From NCBI GenBank assembly GCA_025450155.1, contig JANWIB010000059.1, forward strand, positions 1 through 11,264: DNA of 11,264 bases, given 5' to 3'. This document shows, piece by piece, positions 1 to 7,704 of this stretch; position 1 is the stretch's first letter, and the number at the start of each line of letters is the position of its first letter. Both the position numbers and the translations under genes were made by a program. The stretch is from Sphingobacteriaceae bacterium. GTDB taxonomy: Bacteria > Bacteroidota > Bacteroidia > Sphingobacteriales > Sphingobacteriaceae. Below the pieces are notes generated by a model. That model made no database searches, was not told where the DNA came from, and saw only the letters and a list, made by a program, of their open reading frames with translations.

Positions 1-86
1 GCAATAGAAAACCAGTTGGAAGAGACAGCACATGGTTGCAAAATCCAGGAATAATTAATGGGTTAAAATCCCCTGACAGATTATAA
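1..86 (+). CDS. Possible 3' end of an upstream gene (partial)
   Basis: Reading frame 3 is open from position 3 to a TAA at 84-86 and would encode 27 residues ending in GLKSPDRL. I do not recognise the sequence. Its only support is that a terminator-like hairpin begins four bases after the stop. Frame 1 is also open, for 17 codons to a TAA at 52-54, so the choice of frame is uncertain. The sequence to the left of the window would settle it. Confidence 0.3.
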   Translation, partial: NRKPVGRDSTWLQNPGIINGLKSPDRL

Positions 87-89
87 ATT

Positions 90-120
90 AAATCCCAGTT
101 ATTTAAAATAGCTGGAATTT
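90..120 (+). terminator. Terminator-like hairpin after the partial gene
   Basis: Stem CCAGTTAT (95-102) pairs with ATAGCTGG (108-115), with one G-T wobble and a five-base loop. After one mismatch, AAAT (90-93) pairs with ATTT (117-120). The tail CTTGTT is only moderately T-rich, so this is a weak intrinsic terminator at best. It separates the left-edge sequence from the glycoside hydrolase gene. Confidence 0.4.
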
Positions 121-244
121 CTTGTTATCCCCTTATTTTCAAGCGATTTTAAAGCAGAGTAGAAAAAACGTAATATTCATAGGAAATAAGAAAATTAATG
201 TCATTTATATTACTTTAGTGAAACGCTAAGTGCACGTTAATCAT

Positions 245-2950
245 ATGAAATTAGTATTCAAACTACTTTTTACTGCATCAATTATTCTTATTTCCAAGGC
301 GGGAAAAGCACAAACAGGTAACCCTATTTTTAAATCCAAAGCCTATACCATTCTAAAAGATGGGGTAATACAGGGAGATTATAAAGCAAAAGCGGTGTCT
401 TCGACTGAATTAACATCCAACTATCAAAGTCCCGTTAACCTATATCAAAGCCCAGAGATTGAATTTAAATTTAGCATTAACGGCAAAGACAACGAAATGC
501 CGGTAGGCAAAAACCACCACATTAACGTGAGCGGTTGGAATACTTCACCTCTCATTACATTCGGGCAACACTATCAGGATACCCGGGAAATTCCCAAGTC
601 CTATTTAAAGCCCGGTACCCCGTTTACCATCCGCCTGGATATGCGTGAGGTATTGGAAGCCTTTAAGAATAAAGGATTTTATACTGCATTTAATGGAGAT
701 AAAATTTATAAAGATGATTTTAAAGGGGTGTACGTAGCCGGAAACACCAGCCCCTTAATCTGGGATTTTGACAATATAGCTAACCATCCCGATCTGCAAT
801 TAAAAGATCCCGATGGAGATGGTATTTATGAAGTTACACTGCTACTCAATCAGCAAAAAGAACAAAGGTTGACTGCTTCCTCTTGGAAATTATCAAAAGA
901 TATTTCGGCCTTTCCTCAATATAAATCCAATTATCCCTTAATAGATGCCCTATATAACCTGGCTTTAGAAGAAATGGAAAATGCTGTTGAACCCGATAGC
1001 ACGTTTAGAACCGGGAAAGAATGGGCAGGTGTTTGGACGCGAGATATCAGTTACAGCATCATTCTTTCTATGGCTATTTTGCAACCCAAAGTGGCCGAAT
1101 ACAGTTTAATGCGAAAGGTGAAAAATGACCGGGTGATACAAGATACCGGTACCGGAGGTTCGTACCCGGTATCATCTGACCGTATGGTTTGGGCTATCGC
1201 CGCTTGGGAAGTTTACAAAACCACCGGTGATAAAAATTGGTTAGCCAAAGCATATCGGATTATAAAAAATTCGGTAGCTGACGATGTGAAAAATAATTAC
1301 GACCCTAAAACGGGCTTGGTGAAGGGCGAATCTTCTTTCCTGGATTGGCGGGAGCAAACGTATCCCAAGTGGATGCAACCCGCCGATATTTATGAATCAG
1401 AATGTTTAGGAACTAACGCGGTGCATTATCAGACCAATATCGTATTAGCCAAAATGGCTGCACTAATTAATGACCGGGATGCATCCGTCGAATACGCTCA
1501 ACTAGCAGAGAAGATTAAACAGGGAATCAATAAATACCTCTGGATTCCGGAAAAAGGATATTATGCGCAATTTTTATACGGCAGAAATTTTAAAATTCGT
1601 TCTCCCCGCTCCGAAGCTTTGGGCGAAGCATTGAGCATTCTATTTGATATTGCTGATATAGAACGGCAGAAAGAAATTATGGCATGTACCCCCGTTAATT
1701 CTTTCGGTATTCCTTGTATTTATCCCCAAATCCCTAATATTCCTCCGTATCACAACAATGCCGTATGGCCGTTTGTGCAATCCTACTGGTCGCTGGCAGC
1801 CGCAAAAGCAGGTAACGAAGAAGCACTGCTACAGAGTATGAGCGCTATTTATCGCCCTGCGGCTTTATTCTTAACTAATAAAGAAAATTTTGTGGCCAGT
1901 AATGGCGATTTTGCCGGTACTCAAATCAATTCGAGTAACATGCTTTGGAGCCTTTCCGGAAACATCAGCATGGTATATAAAGTACTGTTTGGTATCGAAT
2001 TCCAGGCAAATAGTATCACTTTTAACCCTTTTGTTCCCCAGGCATTGGCAGGCAACCAGATCTTGAGCAATTTTAAATACCGTAATGCGATTTTGGATAT
2101 TGAGATGGATGGCTTCGGCAACAAAATCCAAGCCATGACCCTGGATGGAAAACCTCTTGAAAAAGCCGAAATTCCGGCAAGCCTGACCGGAAAACATCAG
2201 GTTAAAATTGTTCTGGCAAACCAGGCAATAAAAATAAAAAGAGAAGAAGGGGCAAATCTGGTCAAAGATTATACTTCACCGGCAGTGCCATCCGTAACAT
2301 ATACCATTAGCATGGTTTCCATGCCAGATTTTCTCTCGTGGAAAAAGATAGGGGGTGCGGTAAAATATAAAATACTTAAAAACGGGGAAGAAATTCAAAC
2401 AACTCAGGATACCAAAATCTTTGCTTCTTCCAATCAGTTTGAAGAATACCAGGTTATCGCTATAGATAAAGAAGGCATGGAATCTTTTGCCAGCGAACCT
2501 TTAACGTTATATCCTGAAAAAGCTGCAGAATTAATAGAGATTGAAACGATTATTTCCAAGGAAAACCTTCCCTATAAAGGGTTTTCCGGAACTGGTTTTG
2601 TGGAAATCAGTAAGGATAAAAACACATCTATCAATATTAAAGTAGGAATTCCTGAAACTGGAACTTATGCTATCGATTTTAAGTATGCAAATGGAAACGG
2701 CCCCACTAATACAGAAAATAAATGTGCCATCAGAACGCTGAAAATGGGCGAATTCTTTTTAGGAACCATCGTATTCCCGCAACGGGGCAAAGAAGAATGG
2801 TCTAACTGGGGTTTCAGCAATGCTGTACAAGTTTCATTAGAAAAAGGATCGCATACCTTGTCACTATTGTTCGAGCCGGAAAATGAAAACATGAATGGTA
2901 CCATAAATCAGGCCATGCTCGATTATGTCCGGGTAATTAGGATAAAATAA
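245..2950 (+). CDS. Secreted (alpha/alpha)6-type glycoside hydrolase with C-terminal carbohydrate-binding-like domain
   Basis: The product is 901 aa from ATG 245. A GTG at 230 would add five residues before the signal peptide, so 245 is preferred. Residues 1-22 form a Sec signal peptide (charged start, hydrophobic core, cleavage near AGKA-Q). Residues about 25-205 form an N-terminal beta-rich domain with a DPDGDG stretch at 188-193. Residues about 230-600 resemble six-hairpin glycosidases of the glycogen-debranching/GH63-like kind, with VWTRDISYS (263-271), LDWREQ (366-371) and NNAVWPF (504-510). A beta-sandwich (about 600-665), a fibronectin-III-like segment (about 680-756) and a CBM35/CBM6-like domain (about 764-900, ending in LDYVRVIRI) follow. 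The protein probably trims alpha-linked glycans or oligosaccharides in the periplasm or at the cell surface. Substrate and exact GH family cannot be read from sequence alone. No SusC/SusD pair is visible beside it. Confidence 0.8.
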   Translation: MKLVFKLLFTASIILISKAGKAQTGNPIFKSKAYTILKDGVIQGDYKAKAVSSTELTSNYQSPVNLYQSPEIEFKFSINGKDNEMPVGKNHHINVSGWNTSPLITFGQHYQDTREIPKSYLKPGTPFTIRLDMREVLEAFKNKGFYTAFNGDKIYKDDFKGVYVAGNTSPLIWDFDNIANHPDLQLKDPDGDGIYEVTLLLNQQKEQRLTASSWKLSKDISAFPQYKSNYPLIDALYNLALEEMENAVEPDSTFRTGKEWAGVWTRDISYSIILSMAILQPKVAEYSLMRKVKNDRVIQDTGTGGSYPVSSDRMVWAIAAWEVYKTTGDKNWLAKAYRIIKNSVADDVKNNYDPKTGLVKGESSFLDWREQTYPKWMQPADIYESECLGTNAVHYQTNIVLAKMAALINDRDASVEYAQLAEKIKQGINKYLWIPEKGYYAQFLYGRNFKIRSPRSEALGEALSILFDIADIERQKEIMACTPVNSFGIPCIYPQIPNIPPYHNNAVWPFVQSYWSLAAAKAGNEEALLQSMSAIYRPAALFLTNKENFVASNGDFAGTQINSSNMLWSLSGNISMVYKVLFGIEFQANSITFNPFVPQALAGNQILSNFKYRNAILDIEMDGFGNKIQAMTLDGKPLEKAEIPASLTGKHQVKIVLANQAIKIKREEGANLVKDYTSPAVPSVTYTISMVSMPDFLSWKKIGGAVKYKILKNGEEIQTTQDTKIFASSNQFEEYQVIAIDKEGMESFASEPLTLYPEKAAELIEIETIISKENLPYKGFSGTGFVEISKDKNTSINIKVGIPETGTYAIDFKYANGNGPTNTENKCAIRTLKMGEFFLGTIVFPQRGKEEWSNWGFSNAVQVSLEKGSHTLSLLFEPENENMNGTINQAMLDYVRVIRIK

Positions 2951-3023
2951 ATATCAGTATTTTATAAAGTCATCTTCTTTTGCACTTGTATATCAAAGGA
3001 AAGAAAATAATCAAACTATCTCT

Positions 3024-3488
3024 ATGCAATCAAAAGCTGCCACACCCCAGGAATATATGGAAACGCTGCCCGAAGACAGAAAGCAGGCCATGACTGAGCT
3101 AAGAAACGTCATTCTTAAAAATCTTCCTAATGGTTTTGAGGAAACGATGGGTTATGGTATGTTGGGTTACGTAGTGCCACATACATTGTATCCGGACGGT
3201 TATCATTGCGATCCAAAATTGCCATTGCCGTTTATGAGTATCGCTTCGCAAAAAAACTTTATAGCGGTTTATCACATGGGTATTTATGCCGATAAAGAAT
3301 TGTTAGCCTGGTTTACCACCCAATATACTAAGTTTAGCAAAACAAAATTAGATATGGGAAAAAGTTGTATCCGGTTTAAAAAACCGGAACAGATACCCTT
3401 TAAACTTATTGGTGAATTGGTGACAAAAATGAAACCGGATGAGTGGATTGCTGTTTATGAAAGCCTCATTAAAAAACGTGCAAGATAG
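3024..3488 (+). CDS. DUF1801 domain protein
   Basis: The product is 154 aa and matches the DUF1801 (YdhG-like, small alpha/beta fold) pattern. It has an N-terminal helix with PEDRKQAMTELRNVI (about 16-30), a conserved FEETMGYGMLGYV segment (38-50), a central FMSIASQKNFIAVYHMG stretch (70-86) and a C-terminal MGKSCIRFKK motif (111-120). The length is usual for the family. No enzymatic role is established for these proteins. No signal peptide or membrane segment is present, so it should be cytosolic. It starts 73 bp after the glycoside hydrolase. The upstream AAAGGAAAG is too far from the ATG to act as a Shine-Dalgarno sequence. Confidence 0.85.
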   Translation: MQSKAATPQEYMETLPEDRKQAMTELRNVILKNLPNGFEETMGYGMLGYVVPHTLYPDGYHCDPKLPLPFMSIASQKNFIAVYHMGIYADKELLAWFTTQYTKFSKTKLDMGKSCIRFKKPEQIPFKLIGELVTKMKPDEWIAVYESLIKKRAR

Positions 3489-3558
3489 CCAAAGTAAGGT
3501 TAGCAAATGGATTATACCCATATCCAATTCTCCAGGTCTGAACTAAAAAACAATTATC

Positions 3559-4218
3559 ATGAAGATAGAAACACTATCCATTTATACTTCCCGGATAGAG
3601 GAGCAAGTGAGTTTTTATAAAGATATTTTGAATTTGGATTTAATAAATTTTGATGAATATTCAGCAACTTTCAAAATAGGCTACTCCGTTCTAAAACTTA
3701 TATATAGAGAGAAAGGAACATCATATCACATAGCCATCAATATCCCTTCAGAGAAAGACACTGAAGCATTAAGTTGGTTAAAACAAAGAGTTGATATATT
3801 AAAGTTTAATGATGAAGAGGTAATCCGTTTTGATGATTGGAATGCTCGTTCTATCTATTTTTATGATGAGGATAAAAATATTATCGAACTTATTGCACGA
3901 AGAAATTTAGGAATAGTGTCGAGAGGAGAATTTGATTCATCACAACTAATAGGAATTAGTGAAATCGGTATGCCGGTTGAAAATATAGAAAAAGCCTTTA
4001 AAGATATTAATGATATAAGGAAAACGTCTCTTTACGATGGCTCTTTCAATCTTTTTTGTGCTGCGGGAGATGAATATGGCTTATTTATTATTGTTGATAG
4101 AAATAAAAAGAAATGGTTTCCAACAAATGATCAGGCTTTTAGCTCTGATTTTATAATTGATGGGGGTGTTTGTTTTGAATTTAAAGATGGTATGGTGAAA
4201 AGACTGATCAATAAATAA
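3559..4218 (+). CDS. VOC-family (glyoxalase/dioxygenase fold) protein with two modules
   Basis: The product is 219 aa. Residues about 3-114 form a typical vicinal-oxygen-chelate module: SIYTSRIEEQVSFYKDIL at the N-terminus, His57 in a YHIAINIP strand, and a closing YFYDEDKNIIELIAR strand (100-114) whose Glu110 sits where VOC enzymes place a metal ligand. Residues about 130-205 look like a second, degenerate module (ISEIGMPVENIEKAFKDI, then YGLFIIV). Substrate is unknown; relatives are often loosely named glyoxalase or bleomycin-resistance-like. The protein is cytosolic. The start has no Shine-Dalgarno sequence. The stop lies six bases from the stop of the convergent acyltransferase gene, leaving no room for a dedicated terminator. 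Confidence 0.8.
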   Translation: MKIETLSIYTSRIEEQVSFYKDILNLDLINFDEYSATFKIGYSVLKLIYREKGTSYHIAINIPSEKDTEALSWLKQRVDILKFNDEEVIRFDDWNARSIYFYDEDKNIIELIARRNLGIVSRGEFDSSQLIGISEIGMPVENIEKAFKDINDIRKTSLYDGSFNLFCAAGDEYGLFIIVDRNKKKWFPTNDQAFSSDFIIDGGVCFEFKDGMVKRLINK

Positions 4219-4224
4219 TGATTT

Positions 4225-5979
4225 TTAAAGATTCTTTCCCAGTTTCTCAACCATATCCTGCGGTACCTTTTCCAAATCGAGTACTAAAAAACCATCTAAA
4301 CAGTCAGAAAATTTTGGGTCAATATTAAAACAAATAATTTTGGCATTTAAGGTAATATACTGGCGTAGCAGTACAGGGAATTTAATGTGAGAACTCTCAA
4401 TTTCCGATATTAAACCATCCAATCCTTTAAGCGACTCACTAAACTCTAATAAAACATCCGGGTCTACCTGTGAGAAATTTGCTTTAAACTTCTTTCTTGG
4501 TTTTACAAACTCAGCCATTTCATAATCGAAATGGTATTTGTTAATATAATTTACAATAAGTGATTTGGAGAAGCGGGAAAAACTATTGCTGATACTAACC
4601 GGGCCAATTAAATAACGATACTGGGAATTATCAATGAGATATTTCAAAATCCCTTTCCATAACAAAAATAAAGGCAAAGGCTTTTGCTGGTACTCTTTAC
4701 GTATCCACGAGCGACCTAACTCCAGACTTTGCCGTAGCACCGGATAAAACGAAGAGCTGATTTTAAACAGCTCATGCGTATAAAAACCCCGTTTACCCAT
4801 ACTGTAAAAAATATCATCTCCCTTACCTATACGATAAGCGCCAACAATCAGACGCTCCTCTTTATCCCAGATAAACAAGTGATTGTAATAAATATCGTAT
4901 CCATCCAGATCAATAGCCTTATTCGTTCCTTCGCCAACTTCTCTGAACGTAAGTTCCCTTAAACGCCCGATTTCTTTAATAACATTCGGAATAAAGGATG
5001 TTGGAGTAATAAAAACCTCGTACTGTTTTTCCGTCCATACCAAATAATTCTCCCTGAGTTTAATTACTTCTGCCTCCAGCATATCCTGAGGTATTTCCGG
5101 AGCTATCGGTTCGGGATTTTTCTTGATTTTAAACAGATTTGCCGGGCTAAAAATCTTTTTCTCATTCTCTAAGCCGGTGCCCAAAGCATATGTTTTTGCT
5201 CGTAAATAATTAAGAAGCTTGGTTGTATTATGATGATAAGGAATATCTTCTAATTGTACCGGTTTGCCTATTCTCAACTTAATAGTATGGCCCTTTTTGT
5301 TAAATAATTCAGAAGGTAGTTTTGCCGTTCGTAGCGTAGGATGTATCAGGCTGAGCAAGTTAAAAAATAACCCGTTATTGCCATGAAAATAGATGGGAAT
5401 TACTGGAACATTCGCTTTTGAAATGATCCTTCCAACTACCGGATGCCATAATTTATCGGTGATTCGTTGGGTTTCTACGCTATACGTAGATACCTCGCCG
5501 GCTGGAAATATGCCTACGGGCGTTCCTGATTTTAATAATTCCAGCGTATTTTTTATTCCGCTAATGCTGGAAGAATGCTCAATATTTTCAAATGGGTTTA
5601 CAGCAATAAAATGTTCACTTAAGTTAGGGATTTTTTTCAGAATAAAGTTGGCCATCAGTTTCGCTTCAGGCCGCACTGTCCGAAGGATGTTAAGTAGCAC
5701 CAAACCCTCTATGCCACCATAGGGATGGTTGGCAATAGCGACAAAAGCCCCCTCTGTGGGAATATTTTTTAGCTCTTCCGGATCAAACTGGACCTTTACT
5801 CCTACCAGTTCCAGAATTTTATCAACAAACTCAATTCCCTGAAGATGTTGGGCTTTAGCAAAGGTGTCATTTAAGTCATTAATCTTCATGACTTCCATCA
5901 ACAAAGAAGCCAGGCCAGGCATTCGTAGCTTGTCCAGTTTGGTCGCTTTAGCAAAATCTTCCTTAGTGATAATCTTCAT
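4225..5979 (-). CDS. olsF: Bifunctional aminolipid (ornithine-lipid type) O-/N-acyltransferase, OlsF-like
   Basis: The product is 584 aa with two acyltransferase halves. Residues about 75-245 are PlsC/lysophospholipid-acyltransferase-like. They carry motif NHPYGGIEG (84-92), in which the acidic residue is Glu one position later than the classic HX4D, FPAGEVS (158-164) and VPVIPIYFHG (191-200). Residues about 305-500 are OlsB/hemolysin-type GNAT-like, with RELTFREVGEG (341-351), IVGAYRIGKG (378-387) and ELGRSWIRKEY (420-430). OlsF fusions of this order are known from Flavobacterium and Serratia, where one protein N-acylates ornithine with a 3-hydroxy fatty acid and then O-acylates it. Glycine- or serine-containing lipids, made by related Bacteroidota enzymes, are an alternative product. 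It should act at the inner membrane. The gene is transcribed divergently from the helix-hairpin-helix gene. Confidence 0.8.
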   Translation of the reverse strand: MKIITKEDFAKATKLDKLRMPGLASLLMEVMKINDLNDTFAKAQHLQGIEFVDKILELVGVKVQFDPEELKNIPTEGAFVAIANHPYGGIEGLVLLNILRTVRPEAKLMANFILKKIPNLSEHFIAVNPFENIEHSSSISGIKNTLELLKSGTPVGIFPAGEVSTYSVETQRITDKLWHPVVGRIISKANVPVIPIYFHGNNGLFFNLLSLIHPTLRTAKLPSELFNKKGHTIKLRIGKPVQLEDIPYHHNTTKLLNYLRAKTYALGTGLENEKKIFSPANLFKIKKNPEPIAPEIPQDMLEAEVIKLRENYLVWTEKQYEVFITPTSFIPNVIKEIGRLRELTFREVGEGTNKAIDLDGYDIYYNHLFIWDKEERLIVGAYRIGKGDDIFYSMGKRGFYTHELFKISSSFYPVLRQSLELGRSWIRKEYQQKPLPLFLLWKGILKYLIDNSQYRYLIGPVSISNSFSRFSKSLIVNYINKYHFDYEMAEFVKPRKKFKANFSQVDPDVLLEFSESLKGLDGLISEIESSHIKFPVLLRQYITLNAKIICFNIDPKFSDCLDGFLVLDLEKVPQDMVEKLGKNL

Positions 5980-6010
5980 GAAATCAGGCGAAAGTCTTGT
6001 CCAAATTTTT

Positions 6011-6046
6011 CAAATTTTATAAAAATATGCATTACTTTTAAACAAA
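6011..6046 (-). promoter_or_regulatory. Candidate promoter for the acyltransferase gene
   Basis: Read on the reverse strand, TTTG (6046-6043) is followed after 23 bases by TAAAATTTG (6019-6011), an imperfect form of the Bacteroidota -33/-7 elements (TTTG ... TAnnTTTG). Its place 32 bp before the ATG is suitable, but the extra base in the -7 box and the AT-rich background make it weak. Confidence 0.25.
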
Positions 6047-6057
6047 TACTCTAAGCG

Positions 6058-6966
6058 TTGATAAAAAAGCAATTAAAATCCTTTTTGTCTTTTTCAAAAA
6101 AAGAATCTAATGGTTTACTGGTATTTTGCCTTTTACTGTTGTTAATTGTTTTTCTTCCAACAATAAGTGCCAAATTATTTCCTTCTCAGGTATTCAGTTC
6201 GGCAGAATTTAAGCAAGAAATTGCTGACTTTAGAAATTCTGCCGAGCCAACTCATACCTATAGCTATAAAAATTATAAAGAAGAAGAAAGTGAAGATGCC
6301 GAATTTTTTGAACCAACCTATTTTAAGTTTAATCCCAACAATCTGCCTGAAGAAGAATGGAGTAAATTAGGATTATCTGCAAAACAAATTCATGTGATAA
6401 AAAATTACGAAGCAAAAGGAGGTAAATTTTATCAGAAAGAAGATTTACGAAAGATATATTCTATTTCAGCCAAAGATTACGAGCGCCTGGAACCTTATAT
6501 TGATATTCCTCAGAGGTACGAAAATAAGAACTATAACGATGGTCGACAAAAAGAAATTACCTATAATTTTAAGGTAATAGAGCTTAATGAAGCAGATTCG
6601 TCTCAGTTGGAGTTATTGCCGGGAATAGGTCCTGCATTTGCCTCCCGTATTATGAAATGGAAGATCAGATTAGGAGGTTTTTATAGTAAAGAACAATTGC
6701 GTGAAATATATGGGCTGGATTCTACAAAATATGAAGGGTTAAAAAATCAGATTAAAGTAGATCCAACAAAAATCATAAAAATCAATATTAATACAGCTAC
6801 TTTCGAAGAGCTTAAAAAACATCCTTATCTAAGTTATAAACAAATAAACGCTATCATTCAGTATCGAAAACAACACGGGGCATACAAAAACATCAGCGAC
6901 ATGAAAAATATCCTCATTCTAAATGAGGATATTTTACGAAAAATTGCACCATATTTAGATTTTTGA
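6058..6966 (+). CDS. Membrane-anchored helix-hairpin-helix protein (ComEA-like)
   Basis: The product is 302 aa. A cytosolic SFSKKESNG segment precedes one membrane helix (about 18-37), then an acidic linker and three helix-hairpin-helix units at about 91-148, 174-232 and 242-300. The second contains LPGIGPAFASRI (187-198). The third begins with ININTATFEELKK, the hallmark of the ComEA family. Such proteins bind DNA without sequence specificity outside the membrane, and ComEA takes part in DNA uptake. Whether this one does is inferred from family only. The start must be TTG 6058: an in-frame TAA lies at 6052-6054, and no ATG occurs before the membrane helix. The last 15 codons are echoed just before apt, and codons 283-293 form a perfect palindrome. 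Confidence 0.85.
   Translation: MIKKQLKSFLSFSKKESNGLLVFCLLLLLIVFLPTISAKLFPSQVFSSAEFKQEIADFRNSAEPTHTYSYKNYKEEESEDAEFFEPTYFKFNPNNLPEEEWSKLGLSAKQIHVIKNYEAKGGKFYQKEDLRKIYSISAKDYERLEPYIDIPQRYENKNYNDGRQKEITYNFKVIELNEADSSQLELLPGIGPAFASRIMKWKIRLGGFYSKEQLREIYGLDSTKYEGLKNQIKVDPTKIIKININTATFEELKKHPYLSYKQINAIIQYRKQHGAYKNISDMKNILILNEDILRKIAPYLDF
6905..6935. repeat. Perfect 14-bp palindrome with 3-base loop
   Basis: AAAATATCCTCATT (6905-6918), loop CTA, AATGAGGATATTTT (6922-6935): all 14 positions pair. It lies inside the coding sequence of the helix-hairpin-helix gene (residues 283-293, KNILILNEDIL). The right arm is shared with the second copy before apt; the left arm is not. Confidence 0.9.
6921..6966 (+). 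repeat. Copy A of a 46-bp direct repeat (end of the ComEA-like gene)
   Basis: These are the last 46 bp of the helix-hairpin-helix gene, ending in its TGA. The segment matches 7659-7704 at 38 of 46 positions without gaps. It encodes NEDILRKIAPYLDF and stop. Confidence 0.9.
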
Positions 6967-7020
6967 TTATGATTCTTTGATTTTAAGAACTTCCCAAGAA
7001 AGATGAGAGTGAGATTTTCT

Positions 7021-7620
7021 ATGAAAAATTTTAATTACAAGGCTATTATTATTTTCTTTTTATTCATTGCAGAAGTAACGTATGGTCAACCTGCTAGAGA
7101 GATCAAACAATCTACGCAATCCTTAAATAATAAGGCTATAGCGTTATCAATAAAAAAAATTGGAGATACTCTTGGATTTACCATGGATGAATTAGTACTG
7201 AACCGCAAAGGAAAAATATCTCCTCATCAAAAAACTGAGATTTTGAAACAAGCAATAAGTATGAGTGGTATGGTATTTATAGCGTTTGGCCTTATTATCA
7301 TACTATTTCTGGTTGTAAAACCAAGAGGGTTTAGACGAATCATGTTTAGCTTACTTAGTTTAATAGCTATTTCAATATTTATTATGCTTGCTTGGGGGGA
7401 CATACAGGATTCCATAAACCATAAAGTTGTTATGGCAGAAGGAAAGCTTGAATTTAAAGCAGCAGGTAGGGGAGTTAGTTTGATCATTGGGCATTATCGA
7501 GGGGTAATAAATAATAATGCGTACACTGTTCTTTCCGTTGGTAAAAGCTATCGCGTTTACTATTTATTTCATTCCAATCACTTTTTAAGTATTGAACCGT
7601 TACCTTATAGATTTTATTAA
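7021..7620 (+). CDS. Unrecognised protein with signal peptide and two membrane segments
   Basis: The product is 199 aa from ATG 7021. ATG 7003 is in frame and would add MRVRFS, but 7021 gives a cleaner signal peptide (MKNFNYKAIIIFFLFIAEV, cleavage near YGQ-PA, about residue 22-23). Residues 23-80 are polar. Two membrane helices follow at about 82-99 and 107-125. A soluble tail (about 135-199) contains GKLEFKAAGRGVSLIIGHYRG, then YRVYYLFHSNHFLSIEPL, a beta-rich pattern suggesting a small extracytoplasmic or cytoplasmic domain. I do not assign a function. The gene sits between the ComEA-like gene and a diverged copy of that gene's tail, so it is probably an insertion relative to an ancestral comEA-apt arrangement. 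No transposase or terminal inverted repeat accompanies it. Confidence 0.75.
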   Translation: MKNFNYKAIIIFFLFIAEVTYGQPAREIKQSTQSLNNKAIALSIKKIGDTLGFTMDELVLNRKGKISPHQKTEILKQAISMSGMVFIAFGLIIILFLVVKPRGFRRIMFSLLSLIAISIFIMLAWGDIQDSINHKVVMAEGKLEFKAAGRGVSLIIGHYRGVINNNAYTVLSVGKSYRVYYLFHSNHFLSIEPLPYRFY

Positions 7621-7658
7621 TGAAGATGAAAGTCTGCAGAGATAGATACAATTGCACG

Positions 7659-7704
7659 AAATGAGGATATTTTATGTAAAATTGCCTCTTATTTAAACTT
7701 CTGA
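7659..7704 (+). pseudogene. Copy B: remnant of a ComEA-like gene 3' end
   Basis: This ungapped match (38/46) to 6921-6966 reads NEDILCKIASYLNF and TGA in the same frame as the end of the upstream ComEA-like gene (NEDILRKIAPYLDF). Several differences are synonymous (GCA/GCC, TTT/TTC), and the amino-acid changes include D/N and P/S, so the copy looks like sequence that diverged while still coding. Upstream of 7659 the similarity stops abruptly, and in-frame stops occur at 7621 and 7627. The TGA (7702-7704) overlaps the apt ATG (7704-7706) by one base, which is typical of a translationally coupled gene pair. Confidence 0.75.

Noticed and set aside
6967..7658. Insertion sequence or integron-like element around the orphan gene
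   Set aside because: No transposase or integrase lies inside, no terminal inverted repeats are visible, and the flanking repeat is a diverged coding tail rather than a short exact target duplication.
7620..7664. 14-codon forward frame overlapping the stop of the orphan gene
   Set aside because: It is very short and has no recognisable content. It probably arises by chance in the scar sequence.
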